From the NCBI GenBank assembly GCA_963766375.1, contig CAVXZG010000019.1, forward strand, positions 124,001-188,000: 64,000 bases of DNA, given 5' to 3'. The translations under genes and the position numbers were made by a program. The notes beneath the pieces were generated by a model, which saw only the letters and a program-made list of their open reading frames with translations, was not told the DNA's origin and did no database searches. Of this stretch, positions 37,719 to 49,056 are shown piece after piece (position 1 is the stretch's first letter; the number at the start of each line of letters is the position of its first letter). This DNA is from AC-32 sp963766375. Its GTDB lineage: Bacteria; Actinomycetota; Thermoleophilia; Gaiellales; Gaiellaceae.

Positions 37719-38027
37719 ATGCCAGAGAGCCCGAGAGAGTTCTTCGAGACCCTCGAGTCGAGGGTCGACCAAACGAAGGCGGCCGGCCTGAACGCGAGCT
37801 ACCGCTTCGACATCGACGGTGCGGGCACCTGGCTCGTCGAGGTGGACGACGGCAAGGTCAGCGTCAGCGAGAGCGAGGGCGACGCGGACACCGTCATCTC
37901 GACCTCGGCCGAGACCTTCATGAAGATCGCCAACGGTGAGCAGAACCCAACCTCGGCGTACATGTCCGGCAAGCTCAAGGTGAACGGGGACATGGGTCAG
38001 GCAATGAAGCTCCAGAAGCTCTTCTAG
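37719..38027 (+). CDS. SCP2 sterol-carrier-domain protein
   Basis: 102 residues from ATG 37719, filling one SCP2 domain: a helix REFFETLESRVDQTKAA, strands NASYRFDIDGAGTWLVEVDDG and ADTVISTSAETFMKIANGEQNP, then the C-terminal helix AYMSGKLKVNGDMGQAMKLQKLF. SCP2 folds bind lipids or fatty acyl groups in a hydrophobic tunnel. The bound lipid is unknown. Adjacent acyl-CoA enzymes make a fatty acyl role plausible. Confidence 0.88.
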   Translation: MPESPREFFETLESRVDQTKAAGLNASYRFDIDGAGTWLVEVDDGKVSVSESEGDADTVISTSAETFMKIANGEQNPTSAYMSGKLKVNGDMGQAMKLQKLF

Positions 38028-38051
38028 GGCCGAGGGCAACCGCCGACGTCG

Positions 38052-39129
38052 ATGAAGCTCGACCGGTCATTTCAGACGGACGCACAGGCAAGCCTGCGCC
38101 GGCGCACCAACCTGCCAGGACTCCTCGCGGTCGCGCTCTTGGCGTTGACCCTCGGCGGCTCGGCCGCGGCCTACGACCCGTACACCGGCGACATCTACGT
38201 CGTCTCGGTAGCTGGCGGCGCCAGGCACGCGCTCACCGACGCGCCCGAGCAGGAGTACTTCCCTGCGCTCTCGCCGAACGGCCGCCGCATCGCCTACGTC
38301 CGCGACGCCGAGCCCGACCCGCAGGTCTGGCTGATGAACGCCGACGGGAGCGGCCAGCACCAGCTCACCTTCAGCGCGGGCGAGAAGCTGCGCCCGGTCT
38401 GGTCACCGAACGGCCAGCGGCTCGCCTTCATGGTCTGGAACCGGAGCCTCTGCGAGCCGGAGATCACGCTCTGGTGCCCGTTCACCGACATCTGGACGGT
38501 GAACGCCGACGGCTCGGGCGAGCGGAAGCTGCTCGATCACGCGATGCAGCCGGCCTGGTCGCGCGACGGGCGCCGGCTGCTCTTCCAGGACTTCGAGGCC
38601 TACACGCCCGGGACGGCGAGGGCGCTGAAGGTCGCACGGGCCGACGGCTCGAGCGTGCGCACGATCTTCCGGGGGCCAATGGAGCAGGCGTTCCGCTCGC
38701 CGCCGGCCTGGTCGCCTGACGGCAAGCGGATCGCGTTCGGCACGACGACGCCGAGCCTCGAGCACCGCGTCCTGGTCGTGAACGCCGACGGCAGCGGCCG
38801 ACGGCGGCTCGCGGCGGGCCTGTACGCGGCCTGGGGGCCGGGCGGCAAGACGATCGCTCTCGAGCAGGACGCGGGTGTCTTCGTCAGGCCGCTGGCGCGG
38901 GGCAGGGTGCACCGGGTCGGCGGGCGCGCCGGCTTTGGCGGCAGCTGCCCGACCTGGTCGCCCGACGGCAAGCGGATCGCCTTGCTGACGAGCGCGAACC
39001 TGAGCATCGTCCGCCCGGACGGCCGCGGCCGCAAGCAGCTCGCGAGCTCGGCGCTCTGCCAGCTGAACATGTTCCCGTCGCCGCCGTGCCTGGTCGCGTG
39101 ACGGCAAGCGGATCTACTTCGCCGGCTAG
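38052..39129 (+). CDS. Secreted TolB-like beta-propeller (PD40/WD40) protein, frameshift in last blade
   Basis: From ATG 38052, an N-terminal signal (LLAVALLALTLGGSAAA) precedes repeated blades of the form N-ADGSG-x-x-x-L and WSPDG-R/K-R-I-A-F, at least six of them (e.g. AWSPDGKRIAFGTTT, TWSPDGKRIALLTS). The open frame ends CLVA at 39101. Deleting the T at 39087 restores PPAWSRDGKRIYFAG and a TAG at 39127-39129, completing the blade. It is probably an extracytoplasmic binding or scaffold protein with no enzymatic motif. Its stop abuts the mccA stop on the other strand. Confidence 0.82.
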
Positions 39130-40719
<1,590 letters not shown>

Positions 40720-40744
<25 letters not shown>

Positions 40745-41478
40745 GAGGGATCGCGCTTCTCGAGGAAGGCGCGCAGGCCCTCCTGGCCTTCGTCGCTCGT
40801 CCGCCGCTGGGCGATCCTGCGCTCGGTGCCGAGGCCGTCTGGCCGCTCGAGAACGAGCTTCTTCGCGTGGCGCGCCGCCTCCGGGGCGGCGGAACGGAGC
40901 TCGGCGAGCAGGAGCTCCACGGCAGCGTCCAGATCCTCCGCGACCTCGTGCACGAGCCCGATTCGCAGAGCGGTCGCCGAGTCGAAGCGCTCGCCGGTGA
41001 GAAAGTAGCGCCGCGCCGCGCTGCTGCCGATCTTCGCAAGTGCGAACGGCGAGATCACCGCCGGGATGATCCCGAGCTTGACCTCGGAGAAGGCGAACTC
41101 GACATCGGGCGCCGCGACGACGATGTCGGAGCAGGCTACGAGCCCGCAGCCGCCGCCGAGCGCATGGCCCTGCACGCGAGCCAGGACCGGCGCCGGGCAC
41201 GAGTCGATCGTCTCCAGCATCATCCGCAGGCGCCGCGCGTCGGTGACGTTCTCCTCGTAGCTCAGCTCGATCGAGCTTCGCATCCAGTCCACGTCGGCGC
41301 CGGCGGAGAAGCTCTTGCCCTCGCCGGCCAGGATGACCGCGATTACGTCGTCGCCGACGTCGCCGAACGCCTCGGTCAGCTCGTTGATCAGCTCGGCGTC
41401 GAAGGCATTGCGCCGATCCGGGCGCGCCATCGTGACGCGAAGCAGATCTCCGTCCTGCTCGACGCGTAAGGCATTCAT
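40720..41478 (-). CDS. Enoyl-CoA hydratase/isomerase family protein, methylglutaconyl-CoA hydratase-like
   Basis: 252 residues from ATG 41478. Crotonase motifs: NAFDAELINELTEAF near residue 22, the oxyanion-hole segments SAGADVDWM near 62 and VQGHALGGGCGLVACSDIV near 100, then the catalytic Glu region FAFSEVKLGIIPAVISPF near 128. AGADVDWM is the form I associate with methylglutaconyl-CoA hydratases of leucine degradation, and the gene is directly upstream of the carboxylase alpha subunit. That supports hydration of 3-methylglutaconyl-CoA to HMG-CoA. Confidence 0.88.
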
Positions 41479-41503
41479 CCGCGCGCATCGTAAGGTTGCA
41501 GGG

Positions 41504-42331
41504 ATGCTGCGTGGAGCGCTCGCGGCCGCCGTCACCCCGTTGCGCGACGACGGCGCCGCCCTGGACGAGGAGGCCTTCGGGCCCTATCTCGAGTTTCTGG
41601 CGGCGGCCGGGCTCGACGGAATCCTGGCCCTCGGGACGACGGGGGAGGGGATCCTGCTCTCCGCGGCAGAGCGGCGGCGAGCGGCGGAGCTCTTCCTCGA
41701 CGGGCCGCTGCCGGTGATCGTCCACTGCGGGGCGCAGACCACCGCCGAGACCTCCGCGCTGGCGGGTCACGCGGCGGGGGCGGGCGCTGCCGGCGTGGCG
41801 GTGATCTCGCCGCCGTACTACGCCCTCGACGACGAGTCGCTGCTCGCTCACCTGGCCGCCGCCGCCCATGCCTGCGCGCCCGTGCCGTTCTACGTCTACG
41901 AGTTCCAGGCCCGCAGCGGCTATGCGGTGCCGCTACCCGTCCTCGAGCGGCTGCGCGAGGCGGCGCCGAACCTCGCCGGTCTGAAGGTCTCCGACCGGCC
42001 GTTCGAGGCGGTGGAGCCGTACCTGCTCGAGGGGCTCGACGTGTTCGTCGGCGCCGAGGACCTCGTGCTCGCCGGGCTGGAGCGAGGCTCCGCGGGAGCC
42101 GTTTCCGGCCTCGCGTCGGTATTTCCGGAACGGGTTGTCGCGCTCGTTCGAGATCGCGCCGGCGACGTCTCGGAGCTGCGGCGCACGCTCGACCGCTACC
42201 CGTTCCAGGCGGCGGCGAAGTTCGTCCTCGGCCGCCGCGGCGTTCCGGTCCGGGAGGACGTGCGCCTGCCGCTTCGCCGCCTGCGCGACGAGGAGAAGCG
42301 AGAGCTGGACGAATGGCTCGAATCGTCGTAG
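41504..42331 (+). CDS. Dihydrodipicolinate synthase/N-acetylneuraminate lyase family protein
   Basis: 275 residues from ATG 41504. The TIM-barrel lyase motifs are GILALGTTGEGILLSAAERR near residue 38, ISPPYYALDDESLLAHLAAA near 103, YVYEFQARSG with the catalytic Tyr near 134, and the Schiff-base Lys in NLAGLKVSD near 162. The GTTGE loop and Tyr/Lys pair are present, so it should be active as an aldolase or dehydratase on a 2-oxo acid. Whether it is a true DapA or a catabolic lyase is open; the coupled FAD oxidase favours amino-acid or sugar-acid catabolism. Overlaps the next gene by 19 bases. Confidence 0.85.
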   Translation: MLRGALAAAVTPLRDDGAALDEEAFGPYLEFLAAAGLDGILALGTTGEGILLSAAERRRAAELFLDGPLPVIVHCGAQTTAETSALAGHAAGAGAAGVAVISPPYYALDDESLLAHLAAAAHACAPVPFYVYEFQARSGYAVPLPVLERLREAAPNLAGLKVSDRPFEAVEPYLLEGLDVFVGAEDLVLAGLERGSAGAVSGLASVFPERVVALVRDRAGDVSELRRTLDRYPFQAAAKFVLGRRGVPVREDVRLPLRRLRDEEKRELDEWLESS

Positions 42332-43366
42332 CGGGAGCGGGGGCGATCGGCGCCTCGGTTGCGTATCACCTCGCTTCTCTCGGCGCGCGCGAGGTCGTGC
42401 TCGCCGATCGCGGCCAGGTGGCCGGAGGCGCCACCTCGAAGGCGATGGGCGGCGTCCGGCAGCAGTTCTCGACCGCTGCCGAGGTGAGGCTCGCGCAGGC
42501 CAGCATCCGCTTCTTCGAGGAGCTCGGCGAGCCGCTGTTCGACCAGGTCGGCTACCTGTTCCTGGCCACCACCGAGGACGGCCTGGCGGAGCTGGAGGAG
42601 CGGCGCGAGCTTCAGGCCGAGCTCGGCGTCCCGGTCGAGCGCCTCGACGCCGGTTTCGTGGACGGCCTGCGCACCGACGACGTGCTCGGCGCCGTCTTCT
42701 GCGCGACCGACGGCGTGGCCGATCCGCCAGCGGTCACGCGCGAGCTCGTCCGCCGGGCGCTCAGGCTCGGCGTCGAGATCCGGGAGGGAACCGCGGCCGA
42801 GACCCTGGACGCGGAACTGCTCGTGATCGCCTGCGGCCCGTGGTCGGCCGAGCTTGGCGCGACGCGCGGGGTCGATCTTCCCGTGCGCCCGCTCTGCCGA
42901 CAGCTGCTCGAAACGAGCGAGTTGCCGGAGCTGCCGGAGAACCTGCCGATGGTGCTCGAGGCCGAGAGCGGCTTCCACTTCCGCCGCCGCGGCGATCGGC
43001 TGGTGCTGGCGATGGTCGACCCGGAGCCGCGCTGGGGGTTCGAGGAGTCCGTCGACGAGACGCTCTACGACGACCGGCTCGAGCGGCTCCGGCACCGCTA
43101 CGCACCTGCGGCCAGAGGCGACGATCGAGCGCGGCTGGGCGGGCCTCTACGACATGACCCCCGACGCGCACCCGATCCTCGGCGAGGTCGCCGACGGCGT
43201 CTACGCGGCCTGCGGCTTCTCCGGCCACGGCTTCATGCAGTCGCCCGCGGTCGGCCGCGCGCTCGCGGAGGAGATTCTCGGCCTCACCCCGAGCCTCGAC
43301 CTGGAGCCGTACCGGCTCGAGCGCTTCGAGTCGGGGGCGGGTTTCCCGAGAAGCCTGGTCCTCTAG
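42313..43366 (+). CDS. FAD-dependent oxidoreductase (sarcosine oxidase/DAO-like), one frameshift
   Basis: From ATG 42313: RIVVAGAGAIGASVAYHLAS, DRGQVAGGATSKAMGGVRQQ, ACGPWSAELGA near residue 177 and FHFRRRGDRLVLAM near 227. After about 43110 the frame changes by one base and continues PEATIERGWAGLYDMTPD, HPILGEV, CGFSGHGFMQSPAVGRALAE to TAG 43364-43366. Deleting one G near 43110 repairs it (~350 residues). It probably oxidises an amino or imino acid. It is downstream of the DapA-like lyase. Its stop shares CTAG with the 52-residue gene on the other strand. Confidence 0.83.
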
Positions 43367-43521
43367 TCGTCCGGTACGCCGGCCGTGGGGAGCTTCGCGA
43401 GCAGCTCTTTGATCTGGCGCAGGACGTCCGCCTCCTCGTGCCCGAAGTCGTCCAGATACGAGTGCAGCGCTGCCTGGAGGAGCCGCAGCTCGTCCTCGTT
43501 GAGCTCGATCGTGTGGTTCAA
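43363..43521 (-). CDS. 52-residue helical protein coupled to the cupin gene (TTG start)
   Basis: Starts at TTG 43519-43521, whose last bases form the cupin TGA (TTGA at 43518-43521), with GGGGG about 6 bases upstream. The sequence NHTIELNEDELRLLQAALHS continues YLDDFGHEEADVLRQIKELL and ends LAKLPTAGVPDD: two amphipathic helices, acidic, no membrane segment. Codon structure, coupling and the shared CTAG with the opposite oxidase gene support it. Family not recognised. Confidence 0.65.
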   Translation of the reverse strand: MNHTIELNEDELRLLQAALHSYLDDFGHEEADVLRQIKELLAKLPTAGVPDD

Positions 43522-43875
43522 AACGACCCCCTTGGCTCGTAGCTGCCGCGGCGGGCGCCGACGGCGATGAACGTCATCCCCTCAGGCCCTGCGACCGGGA
43601 CGCGTGTCGTATCGGGATCGAAGCGCAGGCACGTGCCCTCCCGAACGGATATCTCCTTCCCGTCGACCCAGTAGGCCCCGTCGCCCCGGACGATCACGAT
43701 GACCTCCTCCTGGCTGCTGTCCTCCTCGTCGTGCTCGTAGCCCGGCCGCGTTCGCCGGGAGCTCGAACCAGTTGATCCCGAAGGCCTCGACTCCGAGCTC
43801 GCGCCGCACGAACCTCACCACGCCGCCGGGCCCGGCGGGGTCGATCTCCTCGACTTGCACGATCGAGTAGCCCAT
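43518..43875 (-). CDS. Cupin-domain protein, one frameshift
   Basis: From ATG 43875: GYSIVQVEEIDPAGPGGVVRF and INWFELPANAAG, then after a base excess in the CCC at 43741-43743 the second frame gives GYEHDEEDSSQEEVIVIVRG, AYWVDGKEISVREGTCLRF and GPEGMTFIAVGARRGSYEP to TGA. The repaired protein (~118 residues) has the cupin pattern G-x5-H-x-(E)... with H and E ligands in the first motif. Metal and substrate are unknown. It lies 12 bases downstream of the carboxyltransferase gene and probably shares its mRNA. Confidence 0.78.
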
Positions 43876-43887
43876 CTCGCTCCTACT

Positions 43888-45447
43888 CTACATCCGGAAG
43901 ACGCCGAACGTCGTCTCAGGGATAGACGCATTCAGCGCCGCAGAGATTCCCAGCGCGAGTATGCGGCGTGTGTCAAGGGGGTCGATGATGCCGTCGTCCC
44001 AGAGCCGCGCGGTCGAGTAGTACGGGTTGCCCTCGGCCTCGTACTTGGCGCGGATCTCGTCGGGGTCGGTGTCGCCGACCATCGAGAGCACCGTCGCGGC
44101 CTGCTCGCCGCCCATCACGGAGATGCGCGCGTTCGGCCACATCCAGAGCTGCCGGGGCGAGTAGGCGCGGCCGCACATGCCGTAGTTGCCCGCGCCGAAC
44201 GAGCCGCCGACGATGACCGTGAACTTCGGCACCTCGGCGCAGGCGACGGCGGTCACGAGCTTGGCGCCGTCGCGAGCGATCCCGCCGGCCTCGTACTCCT
44301 TGCCGACCATGAAGCCCGTGATGTTCTGCAGGAAGACGAGCGGGATCTTCCGCTTGCAGGCGAGCTCGACGAAGTGGGCGCCCTTGGCCGCCGACTCGCC
44401 GAAGAGGACGCCGTTGTTGGCGAGGATCCCGACCGGGTAGCCCTCGATCCGCGCGAAGCCGCACACCAGGGTCTCGCCATAGAGCGCCTTGAACTCGTGG
44501 AAGCGCGAGCCGTCCACGATTCGGGCGATCAGCTCGCGCGGGTCGACCTGCTGGCGGAAGTCGGCCGGGATCAGGCCGTACAGCTCGCTCGGTTCGGCCG
44601 CGGGCTCCTCGGGCGCGGTCAGGGCCCAGGGCGGGTCCTTGTCGGGCAGGTTGAAGTTGCGGACGATCTCCCGCACGAGCGCGAGCGCATGCTCGTCCGA
44701 GGTCGCGTAGTGGTCGGCCACGCCGGACTGCCGCGCGTGCACGTCGGCGCCACCGAGCTCCTCCGCGCTCACGTCCTGCCCGGTCGCGGCCTTCACGAGG
44801 GGCGGGCCGCCGATGAAGATCGTGCCGGTGCCCTTGACGATGATCGTCTCGTCGCTCATCGCGGGCACGTAGGCGCCGCCTGCGGTGCACGAGCCCATCA
44901 CCGAGGCGATCTGCGGGATGCCCTGTGCGGAAAGCCGCGCCTGGTTGTAGAAGATCCGGCCGAAGTGGTCGCGGTCCGGGAAGACCTCGTCCTGGAGCGG
45001 CAGGAAGGCCCCGCCGGAGTCCACCAGGTAGATGCACGGCAAGTGGTTCTGCTCGGCGATCTCCTGAGCGCGGAGGTGCTTCTTCACGGTCAGCGGGAAA
45101 TAGGTGCCGCCCTTGACCGTGGCGTCGTTGGCGACGAGCACGCACTCGCGGCCCTCGATCACGCCGATGCCGGTGACGATCCCGGCGCCCGGGGCCTGGC
45201 CGTCGTACAGCTCCCAGGCGGCCAGCGCCGAGAGCTCGAGGAAGGCCGTATCGGGGTCGCACAATCGGTCGATCCGCTCGCGGGCGGTCAGCTTCCCGCG
45301 CGAGCGGTGCTTCTCGAGGGCCTTCTCGCCCCCGCCGCGCGCAACCTGCGCCGTGCGCTCGCGCAGCTCCGCGACGAGCTCCTCCATCCGCGCGCGCCGC
45401 TCCTCGAAGGCATCCGAGGATTCCGCCTGGGAGGTCAGCACCGCCAC
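43888..45447 (-). CDS. Acyl-CoA carboxylase beta subunit, methylcrotonyl-CoA carboxyltransferase type
   Basis: 519 residues, start GTG 45447. Carboxyltransferase halves: N-terminal ERRARMEELVAELRERTAQV and RSRGKLTARERIDRLCDP, then DSGGAFLPLQDEVFPDRDHF, FYNQARLSAQGIPQIASVMG and CTAGGAYVPAMSDE near residue 200. The C-terminal half has ILANNGVLFGESAAKGAHFV, QNITGFMVGKEYEAGGIARD and GSFGAGNYGMCGRAY. The FGRIFYNQ...GIPQ block and FLPLQ loop are those of methylcrotonyl-CoA carboxylase beta rather than propionyl-CoA enzymes. Together with the alpha subunit and hydratase it makes a leucine-degradation set. Confidence 0.92.
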   Translation of the reverse strand: MAVLTSQAESSDAFEERRARMEELVAELRERTAQVARGGGEKALEKHRSRGKLTARERIDRLCDPDTAFLELSALAAWELYDGQAPGAGIVTGIGVIEGRECVLVANDATVKGGTYFPLTVKKHLRAQEIAEQNHLPCIYLVDSGGAFLPLQDEVFPDRDHFGRIFYNQARLSAQGIPQIASVMGSCTAGGAYVPAMSDETIIVKGTGTIFIGGPPLVKAATGQDVSAEELGGADVHARQSGVADHYATSDEHALALVREIVRNFNLPDKDPPWALTAPEEPAAEPSELYGLIPADFRQQVDPRELIARIVDGSRFHEFKALYGETLVCGFARIEGYPVGILANNGVLFGESAAKGAHFVELACKRKIPLVFLQNITGFMVGKEYEAGGIARDGAKLVTAVACAEVPKFTVIVGGSFGAGNYGMCGRAYSPRQLWMWPNARISVMGGEQAATVLSMVGDTDPDEIRAKYEAEGNPYYSTARLWDDGIIDPLDTRRILALGISAALNASIPETTFGVFRM

Positions 45448-45484
45448 GGGGCTGAGCCTACCCCGTGGTCACGACGCCTGGCCT

Positions 45485-45931
45485 ATGGTCCCGCGGGACG
45501 TGACGCCCGGGTATCGCTTGGAGGATGGGCCGCCTGCGGTCGCCGATTACCTCTCGCTGCGCGAACGGGCCGGGCTGACCCCGAAACGACAGGATCAGGC
45601 CGAGGCCGCACTCCGAGGAAGCTGGGCGGCGGTGCACGTCGTCCACGAGGCCGACGACACGACGGTGGGCATGGGGCGGGTGCTCGGCGATGGAGGCTGG
45701 TACTTCCACGTGGTCGACATGGCCGTGCTCCCGGAGCACCAGCGCCGAGGCCTCGGCGACGCCATCCTCACCGCCCTGCTCGAGCGAATCCGCCGCGAAG
45801 CACCCCCTGGCGCGTTCGTGAACCTGATCGCCGACCCACCGGGACGCAAGCTCTACGCCCGGCACGGTTTCGTCCCCACCGCGCCGGACTCGATCAGCAT
45901 GGCGATCCCCCTCGACAACGAGAGGCCTTGA
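45485..45931 (+). CDS. GNAT-family N-acetyltransferase
   Basis: 148 residues from ATG 45485. Motif B/A of GNAT: WYFHVVDMAVLPEHQRRGLG near residue 77 followed by DAILTALLERIRRE, where QRRGLG binds the CoA pyrophosphate, then YARHGFVPTAPDSISMAIPL. The acceptor is unknown. It is divergent from the carboxyltransferase gene. Confidence 0.85.
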   Translation: MVPRDVTPGYRLEDGPPAVADYLSLRERAGLTPKRQDQAEAALRGSWAAVHVVHEADDTTVGMGRVLGDGGWYFHVVDMAVLPEHQRRGLGDAILTALLERIRREAPPGAFVNLIADPPGRKLYARHGFVPTAPDSISMAIPLDNERP

Positions 45932-46242
45932 CGGATACCCGGTTGCCGCACAGGATCAGAGCAGGGACTTAGTCGCGGGGGCGACGACGAGGGGAATGAT
46001 GGGGAAAGTTGCGGAGAGGGACGATCTGGGCCGCCAGCCCGGTAGGCGGGGCGTGAGCGCCACGTGAGTGCCATGCTCTTCGCCCAGACAATGTGGCTAT
46101 GCGCCGGGCTGTCGCCGCTGTGGCCGTGGTCGGTCACCGGCCGCTACACCGGCAGCCCAGCCGTCAGGTTCGCGAAGCGCGCGTACGTCTGGGCGAACCG
46201 CTAGCGCCGGCGGCGCTTACAGTCGAGAGGCCTTCGAGGGCA
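45932..46242. other. Spacer between acetyltransferase and tRNA-Trp
   Basis: 311 bases with no gene that I trust. A short frame at 46072-46203 is listed separately. Longer open frames here run on into the tRNA gene and are rejected. No obvious promoter consensus on the + strand and no repeats were noticed. Confidence 0.5.
46072..46203 (+). CDS. Possible 43-residue gene remnant
   Basis: ATG 46072 opens MLFAQTMWLCAGLSPLWPWS, then VTGRYTGSPAVRFAKRAYVW-ANR and TAG. Hydrophobic first half and basic second half resemble the end of a membrane protein rather than a complete gene. No clear Shine-Dalgarno. May be non-coding. Confidence 0.2.
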
Positions 46243-46315
46243 CAGGGGCGGCAGGACTCGAACCTGCAACCCCCGGTTTTGGAGACCGGTGCTCTGCCAA
46301 TTGAGCTACGCCCCT
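46243..46315 (-). tRNA. tRNA-Trp (anticodon CCA)
   Basis: On the minus strand the acceptor AGGGGCG pairs with CGCCCCT, the D arm is GCTCAATTGGCAGAGC, the anticodon stem CCGGT/ACCGG holds loop CTCCAAA with anticodon CCA, and the T arm is GCAGG-TTCGAGT-CCTGC. The discriminator is G. No CCA tail is encoded. Confidence 0.96.
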
Positions 46316-46447
46316 AGGTTGCCGACCGATTGTATCGGCGGTCCCCGGGCCTCCTAGAGGCCCTTCGGTGCGGAGATCGGGACTAGCTCAAGGGCTGTCG
46401 GAGACTGGACCATCAGAGACAAGTTCAACCGAGAGTAGAGTCCCGGC

Positions 46448-46645
46448 GTGGCACCGCCCCCGCCGCGGCCCGCGCTCGGTGCGCTTTTCCTGGTTCTGGC
46501 GATCGCCTTCGCAGGCATCGCGGCGGCCGCCGGAGAGGCGGTCAACGAGGAACCGGGCCTCGTGGTCGTCGTTGTCGCAGCAGGCGCGATCGCGCTGTGG
46601 CTCCTGAGCCTCGCCGTACGCAATCTGAGGAAAAGGCCGGGCTGA
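46448..46645 (+). CDS. 65-residue two-helix membrane protein
   Basis: From GTG 46448 two hydrophobic helices, ALGALFLVLAIAFAGIAAAA and GLVVVVVAAGAIALWLLSLA, linked by GEAVNEEPG, with a basic end VRNLRKRPG. This layout suggests a small integral membrane protein. It is 40 bases before the sigma factor gene and may be co-transcribed with it. Family not recognised. Confidence 0.6.
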   Translation: MAPPPPRPALGALFLVLAIAFAGIAAAAGEAVNEEPGLVVVVVAAGAIALWLLSLAVRNLRKRPG

Positions 46646-46684
46646 GCGAATTTCGGAATCCGCTTCAGGCCGTATTCTCTACGC

Positions 46685-47470
46685 ATGGCCGGTGACGAGA
46701 CCCAGGATCTCTGGCGCGAATACACGAAGACCAAGGACCAGGGGACCCGCGACCGGCTGATCCTCACCTACGCGCCGCTCGTCAAGTACGTCGCCGGCCG
46801 TCTGGGCAGCGGCCTCCCGGCCCATGTCGACGAGAACGACCTCGTCTCGTACGGCCTGCTCGGCCTGATCGGGGCGATCGAGCGCTTCGACCCCGACCGC
46901 GACATCAAGTTCGAGACCTACGCGATCGCCCGCATCAAGGGCTCGATCATCGACGAGCTCCGCGCGATGGACTGGGTGCCGCGCTCGGTCCGCTCACGTG
47001 CGCGCGACATCGAGCGCGCGATCGGCGAGCTCGAGCGCAAACTGCATCGCGCGCCCACCGACGAGGAGATCGCGGACAAGCTCGGCGTCTCGACCGACGA
47101 CCTCAACGACAGCCTCACCGAGATCGGCCGCTCCTCGATCGCCGCGCTCGACGAGCTCTGGACGGTTTCCTCGAGCGGTGGAGACCAGGTCGCCCTGATC
47201 GACACGATCGAGGACACTCAAGGCCCCGAGCCGCAGTCCGAGCTGGCCCAGACCGAGCTCAAGGAGGCCCTCGGTGAGGCGATCGCGCGCCTTCCCGAGC
47301 GCGAGAAGCTCGTGGTCACGCTCTACTACTACGAGGAGCTGACGCTGCGCGAGATCGGCGAGGTTCTGGGCGTTACCGAGTCGCGCGTCTCGCAGCTGCA
47401 CACGAAAGCGATCCTCCGTCTGAAGGCCCGGCTCGCCGGCTCGCCGGCTCGCGAGCCCCTCGGGCGCTAG
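46685..47470 (+). CDS. RNA polymerase sigma factor, WhiG/FliA type (sigma-70 group 3)
   Basis: 261 residues from ATG 46685. Region 2: LVKYVAGRLGSGLPAHVDEN, DLVSYGLLGLIGAIERFDPD and IKFETYAIARIKGSIIDELR, the FliA/WhiG form with RAMDWVPRSVRSRARDIERA. Region 3 helices follow, then region 4: LPEREKLVVTLYYYEELTLR and IGEVLGVTESRVSQLHTKAI. In streptomycetes WhiG drives sporulation genes; in flagellated bacteria FliA drives motility. No anti-sigma factor gene is adjacent, so its regulon here is unknown. Confidence 0.92.
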   Translation: MAGDETQDLWREYTKTKDQGTRDRLILTYAPLVKYVAGRLGSGLPAHVDENDLVSYGLLGLIGAIERFDPDRDIKFETYAIARIKGSIIDELRAMDWVPRSVRSRARDIERAIGELERKLHRAPTDEEIADKLGVSTDDLNDSLTEIGRSSIAALDELWTVSSSGGDQVALIDTIEDTQGPEPQSELAQTELKEALGEAIARLPEREKLVVTLYYYEELTLREIGEVLGVTESRVSQLHTKAILRLKARLAGSPAREPLGR

Positions 47471-47510
47471 TCGCGAAGAGCGCATGGGTGTAACGTTCAC
47501 GGCTGTTCGT

Positions 47511-47529
47511 GTATCCGCGATTTGGATAC
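47511..47529. promoter_or_regulatory. Inverted repeat upstream of the sugar ABC operon
   Basis: GTATCC at 47511-47516 and GGATAC at 47524-47529 are perfect inverted copies separated by 7 bases (GCGATTT). It lies 93 bases before the solute-binding-protein start and could be an operator for a sugar-responsive repressor. It follows the sigma gene by 40 bases, so a hairpin role at the sigma transcript end is an alternative. Confidence 0.4.
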
Positions 47530-47621
47530 GAGGGCCGTGAGAGGAGCTCCATGAGTGACGAATCTCGCTGTCGAAGTCCTCGCAGCCAGAGTCGAGGGGT
47601 CAAACGAGAAAGGACGGAGAC

Positions 47622-48986
<1,365 letters not shown>

Positions 48987-49004
48987 CGCATCTCGTTGCA
49001 GCGG

Positions 49005-49035
49005 GAAGGGTGGGGGCTTAGGCTCCCACCCTTCC
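49005..49035 (+). terminator. Hairpin between binding protein and permease genes
   Basis: GGAAGGGTGGG pairs perfectly with CCCACCCTTCC over 11 pairs around a short loop, ending TTCTG rather than a T run. Its position fits partial termination or 3' protection of the binding-protein mRNA. Confidence 0.7.
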
Positions 49036-49056
49036 TTCTGATCCGAAGCGAGGACG

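Noticed and set aside
46093..46317. Open frame across tRNA-Trp
   Set aside because: It reads antisense through the tRNA gene and has no Shine-Dalgarno or family resemblance.
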